The notes below the pieces were generated by a model that did no database searches, was not told the origin of the DNA, and was given only the letters and a program-made list of their open reading frames with translations. The position numbers and the translations under genes are program-made. 64,000 bases of DNA from the NCBI GenBank assembly GCA_001874325.1, contig MPCW01000004.1, positions 1-64,000 of the forward strand. Direction: 5' to 3'. The DNA comes from Flavobacterium sp. MedPE-SWcel (GTDB lineage: Bacteria; Bacteroidota; Bacteroidia; Flavobacteriales; Flavobacteriaceae). Positions 27,889 through 36,575 of this stretch are shown here, one piece after another. Within the stretch, counting starts at the first letter, position 1. Every line of letters starts with the position of its first letter.

Positions 27889-27921
27889 ATATGGGGTTTT
27901 AGATAAACTAAAACCCCATAT
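27889..27921 (-). terminator. Terminator of rpe
   Basis: ATATGGGGTTTTAG/CTAAAACCCCATAT is a perfect 14-bp inverted repeat with a 5-nt loop, placed after rpe on the minus strand. Confidence 0.8.
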
Positions 27922-27942
27922 AAAATGTATTATTGATATTTA

Positions 27943-28605
27943 CTAGATCCTAGTCATTTTCTTTAAACCAGTAATTGTAGTTACAGGATTATCAGACTTG
28001 AATACATAATTACCAGCAACAAGTACGTCAGCTCCAGCTTCTACAAGTTTTGCTGCGTTTTTATCGCTAACACCACCATCAATCTCAATAAGAGTAGAGG
28101 CGTTGTTTCTAGTAATAATTTCTTTTAGGCTCTTAACTTTACTGTAAGTGTTCTCTATAAAAGATTGTCCTCCAAAACCAGGGTTAACACTCATTATACA
28201 TACTAAGTCGATATCATTAATAATATCTTCTAGTAAACTCACATTAGTGTGTGGGTTTATAGCAACACCAGCTTTCATACCTTCAGCTTTTATAGCCTGT
28301 AGTGTACGGTGTAAGTGAGTACAAGCTTCAAAGTGTACAGTTAAATTATTAGCGCCAAGCTCAGCAAACGTTTTAATATACTGATCAGGGTTTACAATCA
28401 TTAAATGAACATCAACTGTTTTTTTAGCATGACGCGAAATTGCATCTAAAACAGGCATACCAAATGAAATATTAGGAACAAAAACACCATCCATTATATC
28501 AATATGAAACCAGTCAGCATCACTATTGTTAATCATTTCGATATCACGTTGTAGGTTGGCAAAATCAGCCGAAAGCACAGAAGGTGCAATTAAAGTATTC
28601 TTCAT
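27943..28605 (-). CDS. rpe: Ribulose-phosphate 3-epimerase
   Basis: Rpe interconverts ribulose-5-phosphate and xylulose-5-phosphate in the pentose phosphate pathway. This 220-aa TIM barrel has IAPSVLSADFANL at the start, the metal/catalytic HIDIMDGVFVPN, VHLMI, and MSVNPGFGGQSF with the phosphate-binding EIDGGV and AGNYVF loops later. It is monocistronic, with its own promoter and terminator. Confidence 0.96.
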   Translation of the reverse strand: MKNTLIAPSVLSADFANLQRDIEMINNSDADWFHIDIMDGVFVPNISFGMPVLDAISRHAKKTVDVHLMIVNPDQYIKTFAELGANNLTVHFEACTHLHRTLQAIKAEGMKAGVAINPHTNVSLLEDIINDIDLVCIMSVNPGFGGQSFIENTYSKVKSLKEIITRNNASTLIEIDGGVSDKNAAKLVEAGADVLVAGNYVFKSDNPVTTITGLKKMTRI

Positions 28606-28633
28606 CTTTGTGTCGTTGTGTGTGTTTATGTCG

Positions 28634-28641
28634 CAAAGATA
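28634..28641 (-). promoter_or_regulatory. Promoter -7 box of rpe
   Basis: TATCTTTG on the minus strand is an exact TAnnTTTG match 28 nt before the rpe ATG. Confidence 0.6.
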
Positions 28642-28710
28642 GCTTTATGCTTTAAGGTTTGAAAGTCTTGTAGTTTTAATTTTTGTGAGAAGGAAAACCA
28701 CGATGGATTT

Positions 28711-29988
28711 TTATTCTTGAATAAAAATAAGTTCACCTCGCTTGAAAGAAAGTAGTGTTTTTTGTTTCGATAAAACTTCATAACCTATTAACCCATCTAG
28801 TTTTAACCCATAACCTTGATTTAAATGTGAAATATCACTAAATGCAGTTACTAAGTTTTTAAAGTCCTTATTGCCAATTTTTGTACTCTTTACTTCAGCA
28901 CTCTTTATTTCTGTAGGATTGTTGTCTGCGCCTATTAGGTAATCAGTTGTAATGTTTTCTAGATTATTTTTAAGCGAGTTAAATAAAGATTTATCCATTA
29001 AATTAGATTCAGCTCCACTATCAATCCCAAAACTGTATGTTTTATTGTTTATCTGTGCCTTAATTACAGGAATGTGTTGCTCTAGTGTTATTGGTGTTGT
29101 TTCTAATTTTGCACCAGATAAATATTCTGATTTATAATCTTCGAAATGATCTGGGTTAATAAGGGTAAGTTTTTTATTCTCGTAATCAAATAAAACATCA
29201 TAATCTTGAATTAAATCATAACCAATTAAACCATAAATTTCTTCATTTAAGTTTTCTTCTAAATGTGATATATCTAAAGTAATTACCTCTTGGTTTTCGA
29301 GTTTAATTCCTGCGAAATCTAATTCTTCTACATTGGTTATATCCATACCATTTATACTACCGTTAACACCACTAGATGATGATATTGTAGTTCTCTCATT
29401 ATCATTGTGACCAATAATATATTTGCTGTTTAAAATTACCCTTGGTGCTCCACTGTCTACAATAAATTTTCGTTCTTTTCCATTTAGTAAAACATTAACC
29501 ATAATTAAATTTCCAGACATTTTAAAAGGAATTTCTATAACATTATCGCTACTCCTTTGAATTTCTGTTTCAGAACTCATTGTCTTTACCTGCATGCCAA
29601 AAAGCTGAAGTTCTGCAAGCAAGTTTTGTTTGTTAAATACGAAAGTAGTTTTTACAGGACCTCGCTGCTTGTAAACAAAATTATATTTAATTTCTAGTCC
29701 TTTATCTGTTTTAGTCTTGCTGATTTCTGTGTAATCATCAACGTGATCGTTTAGCTGACCAAATAATTGTTGTAAAACCATTTTTGCAATAGAACCTGTC
29801 TGATTAGCAATGGTAAAATCAGGAGCTAATTTGTTTTCTAAAGCTTTTGAAGATTTACTATTGATTCCCTCGGCGGTAATTGCTATAACTTCTTTACACT
29901 TTTTTACATCTTGTGCTATGGTAGTTGTTGTAAAACTTAATGTAATAAAGAGGAAAGTGATTTTTAAAAATTGATTTAAAAAGTTCAT
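28711..29988 (-). CDS. Two-lobed retropepsin-like aspartyl protease, secreted
   Basis: This 425-aa exported protein has a signal peptide ending TIAQ. The N-terminal ~140 residues resemble an NTF2/DUF3887-like domain. Two retropepsin-like lobes follow, each with an aspartyl motif: D178-S-G-A (FIVDSGAP) and D323-S-G-A (FGIDSGAE), each with a downstream GLIGYDL/GLIGYEV flap-type segment. Bacterial retropepsin-like proteins often have one lobe and dimerise; here both are in one chain. Peptidase activity is plausible but unproven. Confidence 0.8.
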   Translation of the reverse strand: MNFLNQFLKITFLFITLSFTTTTIAQDVKKCKEVIAITAEGINSKSSKALENKLAPDFTIANQTGSIAKMVLQQLFGQLNDHVDDYTEISKTKTDKGLEIKYNFVYKQRGPVKTTFVFNKQNLLAELQLFGMQVKTMSSETEIQRSSDNVIEIPFKMSGNLIMVNVLLNGKERKFIVDSGAPRVILNSKYIIGHNDNERTTISSSSGVNGSINGMDITNVEELDFAGIKLENQEVITLDISHLEENLNEEIYGLIGYDLIQDYDVLFDYENKKLTLINPDHFEDYKSEYLSGAKLETTPITLEQHIPVIKAQINNKTYSFGIDSGAESNLMDKSLFNSLKNNLENITTDYLIGADNNPTEIKSAEVKSTKIGNKDFKNLVTAFSDISHLNQGYGLKLDGLIGYEVLSKQKTLLSFKRGELIFIQE

Positions 29989-30065
29989 ATCTGTTGTTTT
30001 TTGATTGGCAACAAATATGAGTTTGAAAAAAGTAAATAACTAATTTTTCGGGTTGGATTTTGGGT

Positions 30066-30539
30066 CTAGACCTCTTTATGTTTCAGTAAGTCAATAAGTT
30101 CAGGTCTTGATGTAACAGCTAGTTTTTTGTATAAATTATTGATGTGAGTCTTAACAGTACTCAAACTAATACTTAATTCGATTGCAATTTCCTTATTACT
30201 CTTGCCTTGTTGTATTAAAGTAGTTACTTCTTTTTCCTTTTCTGTAAGCTTGGTTAAAGGCTCAGTGGTTGATTTATCACTTCTAGTAGTATACATTTTA
30301 ATAAATACACCAGCTCCTAATAGTAGTAAAGCTATTCCTGAGATTAACTTATAATTAGTTTTAGGCTCTGGTTTTGCTCCACTAAGATCTATAACGGCTA
30401 CAGTAACGTTTCCGTTATCATAAGAGGTTACATTTTCTTTTTTATCATCACTGTTTGTAATTAATAAAATACCTGCGGCTATTATTAAAATAGTGATAAG
30501 ATGTATAAGCGTTAATTTTTGATTTAAGAATTTATGCAT
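30066..30539 (-). CDS. Membrane-anchored LuxR-type transcriptional regulator
   Basis: This 157-aa protein has two hydrophobic helices (about residues 9-28 and 65-82) with ~35 polar residues between them. A LuxR/FixJ-type HTH fills 97-155: LTEKEKEVTTLIQQG, SNKEIA and SLSTVKTHINNLYKKL. There is no receiver domain. With two membrane spans both ends should lie in the cytoplasm, with a small periplasmic loop. It may act from the membrane or after release by proteolysis. No partner kinase gene is adjacent. Confidence 0.8.
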   Translation of the reverse strand: MHKFLNQKLTLIHLITILIIAAGILLITNSDDKKENVTSYDNGNVTVAVIDLSGAKPEPKTNYKLISGIALLLLGAGVFIKMYTTRSDKSTTEPLTKLTEKEKEVTTLIQQGKSNKEIAIELSISLSTVKTHINNLYKKLAVTSRPELIDLLKHKEV

Positions 30540-30874
30540 CGATAAACTTACTATGTATTTCGTGCCGCAAAATAATGAATAAATTCAATTAAAGTATTTT
30601 TATATATTACTTATTGGATTTACATTAATTATTACTGAGGAGGTAAGTTAGTTAACGTTATAATAATGTGGTTGTAGGGAGTGTGGCGTGGTTTCTGTAT
30701 AAAGAAAAACTCCGGTAATCAGCCGGAGTTCAATCATCAATCAAAAAACGAACAGTTATTGAACTGTTAGTGTCTTATATGTCTTTATTCGTTGAATTAC
30801 GAAATTATGCAGCCAAAGTACAAATTATAAACAAAAAATAAAATTTCGATTATAATTTTTTGAGCTTTTTAACG
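30540..30874. other. Intergenic region between the LuxR-type gene and rpoD
   Basis: It contains the rpoD terminator and, at 30751-30768, the inverted repeat AACAGTT-attg-AACTGTT. No ORF or RNA gene is supported. The 100 bases nearest the LuxR-type gene are A/T-rich and should hold its promoter, but I found no exact TAnnTTTG box. Confidence 0.55.
30708..30730 (-). terminator. Terminator downstream of rpoD
   Basis: AACTCCGG/CCGGAGTT with a 7-nt loop, followed on the minus strand by TTTCTTT, lies about 145 nt past the rpoD stop, leaving a long 3' untranslated region. Confidence 0.75.
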
Positions 30875-31738
30875 TTACCCAAGGTATGTTTTAAGAATTT
30901 TGCTACGAGAAGTATGCTTTAATCTTCTAATAGCTTTCTCTTTAATTTGACGTACACGTTCACGAGTTAGGTCAAAAGTTTCACCTATTTCTTCAAGCGT
31001 CATTGGGTGTTGGTCACCTAAACCAAAGTAAAGACGTACAACATCTGCTTCTCTTGGAGTAAGTGTTTCTAATGCTCTTTCAATCTCTGTACGTAATGAT
31101 TCGTGAATTAATTCACGATCAGGATTTGGAGATTCACCAGAACGAAGTACATCATATAGGTTAGAATCTTCACCCTCTACAAGTGGAGCATCCATTGATA
31201 AGTGACGTCCTGAGTTTTTCATACTCTCTTTAACGTCATTAACAGTCATGTCTAGCTCTTTAGCAATTTCTTCTGCCGAAGGAGCACGCTCACTACTTTG
31301 TTCTAGTAAAGCATACATCTTGTTAATTTTATTAATAGATCCAATCTTATTAAGTGGTAAACGCACAATACGAGATTGTTCTGCAAGAGCTTGTAGGATA
31401 GATTGACGAATCCACCATACAGCATAGGATATAAATTTAAAACCACGAGTTTCGTCAAAACGTTGTGCGGCTTTAATAAGTCCTAAATTTCCTTCGTTAA
31501 TAAGGTCAGGAAGTGTTAATCCTTGATTTTGATATTGTTTTGCTACCGATACCACGAAACGTAAGTTAGCTTTTGTTAGCTTTTCTAATGCTCTTTGGTC
31601 TCCGGCTTTTATACGCTGTGCTAATTCTACTTCTTCATCGGCTGTAATTAAATCTACTTTTCCGATTTCTTGAAGGTACTTATCTAAAGATGCAGTTTCC
31701 CTGTTGGTTACCTGCTTGGTAATTTTAAGCTGTCTCAT
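30875..31738 (-). CDS. rpoD: Primary sigma factor RpoD (short Bacteroidota type)
   Basis: This is the housekeeping sigma-70. At 287 aa it lacks the long region 1.1 and non-conserved region of E. coli, which is normal for Bacteroidota and not a truncation. Region 1.2 starts near residue 15. Region 2 includes [12 protein letters not shown] and the -10 binding [21 protein letters not shown]. Region 4 ends with the [30 protein letters not shown]. It should recognise the TTG/TAnnTTTG promoters found throughout this window. Confidence 0.97.
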   Translation of the reverse strand: MRQLKITKQVTNRETASLDKYLQEIGKVDLITADEEVELAQRIKAGDQRALEKLTKANLRFVVSVAKQYQNQGLTLPDLINEGNLGLIKAAQRFDETRGFKFISYAVWWIRQSILQALAEQSRIVRLPLNKIGSINKINKMYALLEQSSERAPSAEEIAKELDMTVNDVKESMKNSGRHLSMDAPLVEGEDSNLYDVLRSGESPNPDRELIHESLRTEIERALETLTPREADVVRLYFGLGDQHPMTLEEIGETFDLTRERVRQIKEKAIRRLKHTSRSKILKTYLG

Positions 31739-31858
31739 TTAAAAACTCCTGACTTATTAATGTGTGTGAGTAGTTATACGTAACAAGGCGCAAAAAAGTT
31801 ACATTAAATTTTAAATAAATTTTTAAATAACTCGTATTTAGTTGTTTGTGATTTAAAT

Positions 31859-33388
31859 TTATTTAAACATTTTGTTTAGTACCCCAAAAACACCTCTTAT
31901 AAATGTAGCGCTAGTTAATACTTTTACAACCTGTTTTTCTATTCCAGATCCACTAGTTTTTTTACGGCTAGTAGTATTTGATTTTTCTTTAGCTTCTTCT
32001 TTTTTCTTTGCTTCTTTTTCCTGTTGTGCCGTTATGGTATCAATTTTTTTATTGAGCATTTCATAAGCACTATCCCTGTCTATTTCTTCAGCATACTTTT
32101 TTAATAGTTCAGAGTTTTTATTAACCTCTTTTATTTCCTCATCAGTTAAAATATCCATACGACTCATAGGGGCACGAAGCATAGTGGCAGCTAGTGGAGT
32201 AGGGATCCCTTTTTCATTTAAAGCAGTAATAAAGGCCTCACCAATACCAAGTTCTGTTATGACTTTATCAGTGTCATAAAATTCAGATATAGGATAATTT
32301 TCAGCAGTAAGTTTAATTGCTTTTCTGTCTTTGGCAGTAAAAGCACGAAGTGCATGTTGTACTTTTAAACCTAATTGGCTCAATACATCATTTGGTATAT
32401 CAGTAGGGTTTTGTGTTACAAAAAATAGACCTACACCTTTAGATCGTATTAGTTTTACAATAGTTTCTATTTGGTCAAGTAATGCTTTACTAGCCTCATC
32501 AAAAATAAGGTGAGATTCATCTATAAATATTACAAGTTCAGGTCTGTCGGCATCACCTCTTTCTGGCATCTGATTATAAATTTCAGCTAAAAGCGAAAGC
32601 ATAAAAGTAGAGAACAACTTAGGTTTATCTTGAATATCAGTAAGCCTCATGATGTTTACATAGCTTTTACCCTCGTCGTTTATTCGCATTAGGTCATCTA
32701 TTTCAAACGATTTTTCACCAAAAAACAAATCAGCATCTTGTTGTTCAAGTTCTATTATTCTTCTTAAAATAGCTCCTGTAGAAGCTGTAGATATTCGACC
32801 GTATTCTTTCTCAATTTCTTTCTTACCTTCCTTAGTAATATACTGTAGTACTTTTTTAATATCCTTTAAATCGAGTAAAGGCATTTTATTATCATCGCAA
32901 TATTTAAATATCACATTCATAATACCTGTTTGGGTATCATTTAATCCTAATACTCTAGCGAATAATACAGGTCCAAACTCTGATACTGTCGATCGTAATC
33001 GTACTCCATCTTGTTTTGATAAGCTCATTAACTCTACTGGAGATCCTTTGGACTCGTATGGTAACCCAATTTTTATATGACGTTCTGTAATAAAGCTCTT
33101 TTCTTCTCCGGGTTGTGCAATACCACTTAAATCTCCTTTAATATCCATCATCAATACAGGGATACCATTATCAGATAAATGCTCAGCAATAATTTGTAAC
33201 GTTTTGGTTTTTCCAGTACCTGTTGCACCCGCTATAAGCCCGTGCCTGTTCAAGGTTTTTAGTGGAATATTTACATAAGCTCCCTCTACAGGTTGCCCGT
33301 CTAGCATTGCAGTACCTAGTGTTATTTTATCACCTTTAGTGGTATATCCTTTTGTAATTGTATCTAAAAAAAGAGAAGAGTTTGACAT
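31859..33388 (-). CDS. HerA-like (DUF853) ATPase
   Basis: This 509-aa P-loop ATPase belongs to the HerA/FtsK superfamily, DUF853 branch. Walker A is GATGTGKT (residues 54-61), Walker B is LVIFIDESHLIF (about residue 287), and the sensor segment is FFVTQNPTDIPNDVLSQLGLKVQHALRAF. A charged coiled region (AQQEKEAKKKEEAKEK) precedes a short hydrophobic C-terminus. HerA proteins move DNA in end resection, but the DUF853 branch has no assigned role. No nurA-like partner is adjacent. Confidence 0.88.
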   Translation of the reverse strand: MSNSSLFLDTITKGYTTKGDKITLGTAMLDGQPVEGAYVNIPLKTLNRHGLIAGATGTGKTKTLQIIAEHLSDNGIPVLMMDIKGDLSGIAQPGEEKSFITERHIKIGLPYESKGSPVELMSLSKQDGVRLRSTVSEFGPVLFARVLGLNDTQTGIMNVIFKYCDDNKMPLLDLKDIKKVLQYITKEGKKEIEKEYGRISTASTGAILRRIIELEQQDADLFFGEKSFEIDDLMRINDEGKSYVNIMRLTDIQDKPKLFSTFMLSLLAEIYNQMPERGDADRPELVIFIDESHLIFDEASKALLDQIETIVKLIRSKGVGLFFVTQNPTDIPNDVLSQLGLKVQHALRAFTAKDRKAIKLTAENYPISEFYDTDKVITELGIGEAFITALNEKGIPTPLAATMLRAPMSRMDILTDEEIKEVNKNSELLKKYAEEIDRDSAYEMLNKKIDTITAQQEKEAKKKEEAKEKSNTTSRKKTSGSGIEKQVVKVLTSATFIRGVFGVLNKMFK

Positions 33389-33453
33389 GGAATTTAATTT
33401 GTATTTGCGAATCCCAATTTCGGAATTGTTTTTTATTTGGCAATGCTATACCA

Positions 33454-34416
33454 TTAAAAAGTATAATCAAGTTCATTAGTTATACGTTGCATGTAAAAAT
33501 CTATTTTTTGATGTGCTTTATTAAAGAATAGTTTACGATCGCGTGTTCCTGACTGGTTAAGTGGTTTTGAGTTTTTTTCTTGATGGCGAAAAAAATCTTG
33601 AGCATTATTACAAGTAGCAATATCGTTAGTTATAAAGTAACCTAACATAGTATAGGGCACAAATAATGATTTTTTTTCTGGAGAAGTTAATAATACATTA
33701 TTATTAAGCATTAATAATTCGTTGTAATATAAATGATAACGAGAGTTTGGGCTACTGCATTTCTTCTCTATTTTATTAAGAATGTCTTTCAAGTCATCAC
33801 GTAGTAATTGCACATTAGTAAAAGAAAGTAACCCTGCCTGAAAGTAATAATATATTTGCTGTAGAATACTATTTATAGTAGTGTCGTTCCAAACTTCGTG
33901 TACCTCTATATTTTCATAAATACTTTTTAATTTCATACTATCTTCCAATAGAGAATGATCTATAGTAAAATTTTCAAAAGTATCTTCTTGCTCTGTTCCT
34001 GCTAGTAAATTTAACCAAACGTATAGTTTAAACTTTGATAGTAATGTGCCTCCTATAGTATGAAACAGCGGTATGTCTTTAGCTGAATAATACATTTTTG
34101 CCTTAGGATTGTCTTTAAAGTGTTCTAGCTTGGCAACCGATTCTTTAAAATATGTTCCCATGTCGGCTAACGTGCTTATATCGCTTGTTTTCTCTACAAT
34201 TACCTTAGTATTATCCGTAAAAAGCATATCCATAGATAATGCAAAATGTTTACAAAGTGTAATAGTTTCTTCTATCGAGAATTTACTTTTTAAAGATACT
34301 CTTCGATGAGCAGCATCATAGCTAATGTTCAGTATAGTAGCAACTTCATCTATAACAGAGGATGTTTTAGAGAGTTGTTGCCTTATAGCTTTTAATAATT
34401 TTTCTTGATTATCCAT
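33454..34416 (-). CDS. HTH-domain protein of unknown function
   Basis: The 320-aa cytosolic protein begins with a probable helix-turn-helix (residues 1-60; SSVIDEVATILNISYDAAHRRVS), then SIEETITLCKHFALSMDMLF. The helical remainder has no family I recognise. A GTG five codons upstream lies inside the -7 box, so ATG 34416 is used. It may be a transcriptional regulator with a helical ligand or oligomerisation domain; this layout is seen in several uncharacterised Bacteroidota proteins. Confidence 0.65.
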   Translation of the reverse strand: MDNQEKLLKAIRQQLSKTSSVIDEVATILNISYDAAHRRVSLKSKFSIEETITLCKHFALSMDMLFTDNTKVIVEKTSDISTLADMGTYFKESVAKLEHFKDNPKAKMYYSAKDIPLFHTIGGTLLSKFKLYVWLNLLAGTEQEDTFENFTIDHSLLEDSMKLKSIYENIEVHEVWNDTTINSILQQIYYYFQAGLLSFTNVQLLRDDLKDILNKIEKKCSSPNSRYHLYYNELLMLNNNVLLTSPEKKSLFVPYTMLGYFITNDIATCNNAQDFFRHQEKNSKPLNQSGTRDRKLFFNKAHQKIDFYMQRITNELDYTF

Positions 34417-34430
34417 ATTTGCGAAAAACA

Positions 34431-34438
34431 CAAATATA
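34431..34438 (-). promoter_or_regulatory. Promoter -7 box of the HTH-domain gene
   Basis: TATATTTG on the minus strand is an exact TAnnTTTG match 14 nt before ATG 34416. A GTG codon within it would be a false start. Confidence 0.6.
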
Positions 34439-34485
34439 TATATTATTTTAATTTTTTAGCGCAAAATGAATTGTTGTAATCACAA

Positions 34486-34493
34486 TAGATTTG
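34486..34493 (+). promoter_or_regulatory. Promoter -7 box of the outer-membrane protein gene
   Basis: TAGATTTG is an exact TAnnTTTG match 22 nt before the ATG at 34516. Confidence 0.55.
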
Positions 34494-34515
34494 ATCAGAC
34501 AAAAAACTATTAATT

Positions 34516-35184
34516 ATGAGAAAATTACAATTTATTGTATTCCTATTCTGTTGTATAGTTACAAATGCACAGGATATACAGCCGAAATTGAGTTTACAAC
34601 GGAAACCAATGTCAGAGTTAGAATTGGAAACGCGCGCAAAACAAGGTGTTGTTATAGAGTCGGGAGTGAGAATTCCCTTAGGTAAACTGGCAGATAAAAT
34701 TGGAGTATCTCCAGAGCTTGGTTTTTGGTGGCGTCATTTTATTGAAGAGAATGAGATGCTCGATTGGGGTTTTTCAGGATATATATATTCGAATGCTAGA
34801 GCATTTGATTATCGTGATACAGGTGCTAGTAATAAAGCGAAACCTATAGGAATGGGTGGTATGACTGCATTTAGACTTACTAAAATTTACAATTTAGGTA
34901 GGGGTAAATATAAAACGGACCTTGAGTGGGTTTCTACTTTTGGTTATTCCTTTTTTATGTATGAGGATGAGTATAGACCATTTAATGAAGTCCGTCCAGA
35001 AGATGAAGATAGTAGAGTGAGGGGGTTAAGCGCTCCTGTTGTTGGGCAGGGAGTACGGTTTACTATAGAGAATTTGGGATTATATGTAAACTATAATTAT
35101 TCGCCTTATGGAAAGTTTAGTAGTCATGTAGAAGATGATTTTGGTTCGCATAGTCTTAACCTTGGTATTATTTATAAACCTTAA
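34516..35184 (+). CDS. Small outer-membrane beta-barrel protein, function unknown
   Basis: This 222-aa protein has a signal peptide (about residues 1-18, ending TNAQ). Its alternating aromatic beta strands end in a hydrophobic strand (SLNLGIIYKP), typical of an 8- to 10-strand barrel. No specific family is recognised. It is followed after 12 nt by a CDP-alcohol phosphatidyltransferase, so both may be cotranscribed and concern the envelope. Confidence 0.65.
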   Translation: MRKLQFIVFLFCCIVTNAQDIQPKLSLQRKPMSELELETRAKQGVVIESGVRIPLGKLADKIGVSPELGFWWRHFIEENEMLDWGFSGYIYSNARAFDYRDTGASNKAKPIGMGGMTAFRLTKIYNLGRGKYKTDLEWVSTFGYSFFMYEDEYRPFNEVRPEDEDSRVRGLSAPVVGQGVRFTIENLGLYVNYNYSPYGKFSSHVEDDFGSHSLNLGIIYKP

Positions 35185-35196
35185 ATTAGAAATATT

Positions 35197-35799
35197 ATGA
35201 AAAATATACCAATACTGTTAATATTGTTTAGGTTACTGCTAGGTCCTGTTATGATAGTGCTTACGTATAGCTATTATGATACTATAAGGCTATTACTAGT
35301 AATACTTTTGTTATTAGGTATTCTCTCTGATATTTTTGATGGTATTATTGCTCGTCGAGTAGGGGTGTCATCAGTAAAGTTAAGACGAATGGATAGTCAA
35401 ACTGATTTGATTTTTTGGATTTGTGTGGGTTGGTGCGCTTGGTTACTTAATCCTGAGATAATTCTAGCAAACAAATATGCTATCATTGTAGTTTTTATAA
35501 TGGAAGCCCTTACCTATATTTTTAGTTTCTTGAAGTTCGGGAAAGAAACTTGTACACATGCATTATTATCTAAGCTATGGGGAATAACATTATTTGCAGC
35601 CTTTGTTTCTATAATAGGTTTTGGTTACGGAGGAGTATCGTTAGCTTTAGCGATTATTTTGGGAGTTGTTTCGCATATAGATGTATACCTTATTATTTTA
35701 CTGTTGCCACGATGGACTCATGATGTACCTAGTTGCTATCATGCATGGCTTATACGTAAAGGAAAGCCGTTTAAGAGAAATAAGCTATTAAACGGGTAA
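35197..35799 (+). CDS. CDP-alcohol phosphatidyltransferase family membrane protein
   Basis: The 200-aa protein has about six membrane helices. The family signature DxxDGxxAR-x8-G-xxxD-xxxD is nearly complete: D45, D48-G49, A52-R53, D66 and D70. The normally conserved glycine is Leu62. Family members join a CDP-linked lipid to an alcohol at the inner membrane (for example PgsA, PssA). The acceptor cannot be told here, and the lost glycine leaves activity uncertain. It lies downstream of a small outer-membrane protein gene. Confidence 0.78.
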   Translation: MKNIPILLILFRLLLGPVMIVLTYSYYDTIRLLLVILLLLGILSDIFDGIIARRVGVSSVKLRRMDSQTDLIFWICVGWCAWLLNPEIILANKYAIIVVFIMEALTYIFSFLKFGKETCTHALLSKLWGITLFAAFVSIIGFGYGGVSLALAIILGVVSHIDVYLIILLLPRWTHDVPSCYHAWLIRKGKPFKRNKLLNG

Positions 35800-35803
35800 A
35801 TAC

Positions 35804-35830
35804 TAAGAAATAAGATGTTCTTATTTCTTA
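35804..35830. terminator. Bidirectional terminator between convergent genes
   Basis: TAAGAAATAAGA/TCTTATTTCTTA is a perfect 12-bp inverted repeat with a TGT loop. It overlaps the last codons of the minus-strand small membrane protein gene. The stem is A/T-rich and less stable than others here. Confidence 0.55.
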
Positions 35831-36024
35831 AGTGTATTCTTGAATGTTTTTTTGTAGAGTATAAATCCGATAATTGAAAAAATTAAGGATAAGATTACTT
35901 TTCCTGTAATATGTCCCCAACCATACTTGGTTAATCTATCAATATCATAAATTAGTTTTGATATGACATCTATTGCTAATATTAAAGCAATAGCCACAAC
36001 GATATAGAAGAATATTTTTTTCAA
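35821..36024 (-). CDS. Small membrane protein of unknown function
   Basis: The 67-aa protein has two predicted membrane helices (about residues 5-26 and 43-60) separated by a short polar loop, with basic ends. No family is recognised. A strong hairpin separates it from the lipoprotein gene upstream on the same strand. The regular hydrophobic pattern and good ATG support it as real, but there is no independent confirmation. Confidence 0.55.
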   Translation of the reverse strand: MKKIFFYIVVAIALILAIDVISKLIYDIDRLTKYGWGHITGKVILSLIFSIIGFILYKKTFKNTLKK

Positions 36025-36039
36025 TGCTCAATGAAATTT

Positions 36040-36065
36040 AAGCGGAAGGCATTAGCCTTCCGCTT
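36040..36065 (-). terminator. Terminator of the Bor-like lipoprotein gene
   Basis: AAGCGGAAGGC/GCCTTCCGCTT with an ATTA loop lies 12 nt past the lipoprotein stop on the minus strand. Confidence 0.85.
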
Positions 36066-36076
36066 TATAAATAGGG

Positions 36077-36370
36077 TTATTTAGTAACAGTTGTTGTTGT
36101 TGGAGAGTAAAGTCCGAACGTTAATGCTGAAACAAGTCCGTTAACAAAACTTTGTTCTGTTTTTACTGTATAATCAGTTGCACCATCAGCCATTTCTTCA
36201 GAATTAGATACTCCAACAGGAGCTAAGCCGAAAAGGATATAGTGGTTCCACTCTTTAACTTCAGCGTTACTTTGAGCTCCTTTACCTACTACAGTAGTGT
36301 ATGTATAACAAGAACTTAATAAAATAGATGCAGCGAATGCTAATGTGAAAACTTTTGCGATTTTTTTCAT
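36077..36370 (-). CDS. Bor-like small lipoprotein
   Basis: This 97-aa lipoprotein has a lipobox ending LLSSC (C21). The mature part, with WNHYILFGLAPVG and a C-terminal TFGLYSPTTTTV, resembles the lambda Bor / TRL-like family of envelope proteins. Bor is linked to serum resistance in phage-carrying E. coli, but this Bacteroidota relative is chromosomal and without phage context. It should be anchored in the outer membrane. Function is unknown. Confidence 0.75.
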   Translation of the reverse strand: MKKIAKVFTLAFAASILLSSCYTYTTVVGKGAQSNAEVKEWNHYILFGLAPVGVSNSEEMADGATDYTVKTEQSFVNGLVSALTFGLYSPTTTTVTK

Positions 36371-36439
36371 TATTACTTTTTTAGTTTTAGATTATTTTTT
36401 TGAAATCGGGTGCAAGTTATATTTTTTGAGGTAAATAAT

Positions 36440-36447
36440 CAAAGATA
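36440..36447 (-). promoter_or_regulatory. Promoter -7 box of the Bor-like lipoprotein gene
   Basis: TATCTTTG on the minus strand is an exact TAnnTTTG match, giving a leader of about 60 nt. Confidence 0.5.
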
Positions 36448-36521
36448 TTTTAGCACTATATTTCTTTCAAAATGGATTATATTTCGATCTCAATTTTATT
36501 GAAGATATAAAGCTTAAATGC

Positions 36522-36555
36522 AAAAAGCCTGCAACTGTAATAGTGCAGGCTTTTT
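36522..36555 (-). terminator. Terminator of pnp
   Basis: AAAAAGCCTGCA/TGCAGGCTTTTT, with a further ACT/AGT pairing in the loop, lies just past the pnp stop. Confidence 0.88.
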
Positions 36556-36575
36556 ATATTTAAACAGAGGGTTGG

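Larger units (their letters stand above)
27548..27942. other. Intergenic region between the TonB receptor gene and rpe
   Basis: It holds the receptor's promoter at its left end and the rpe terminator at its right end. The A/T-rich 300 bases between show no convincing ORF, structured RNA or repeat. A short G-rich stretch lies near 27857 (GGAGGTAGGAGGG). Confidence 0.6.

Noticed and set aside
30751..30768. Inverted repeat AACAGTT-attg-AACTGTT as an operator
   Set aside because: It is a short, isolated repeat far from both neighbouring starts and without a second copy in the window; not enough to call a binding site.
30875..31738. Truncated rpoD
   Set aside because: The absence of region 1.1 and the long spacer is normal for Bacteroidota primary sigma factors; all DNA-binding regions are present.
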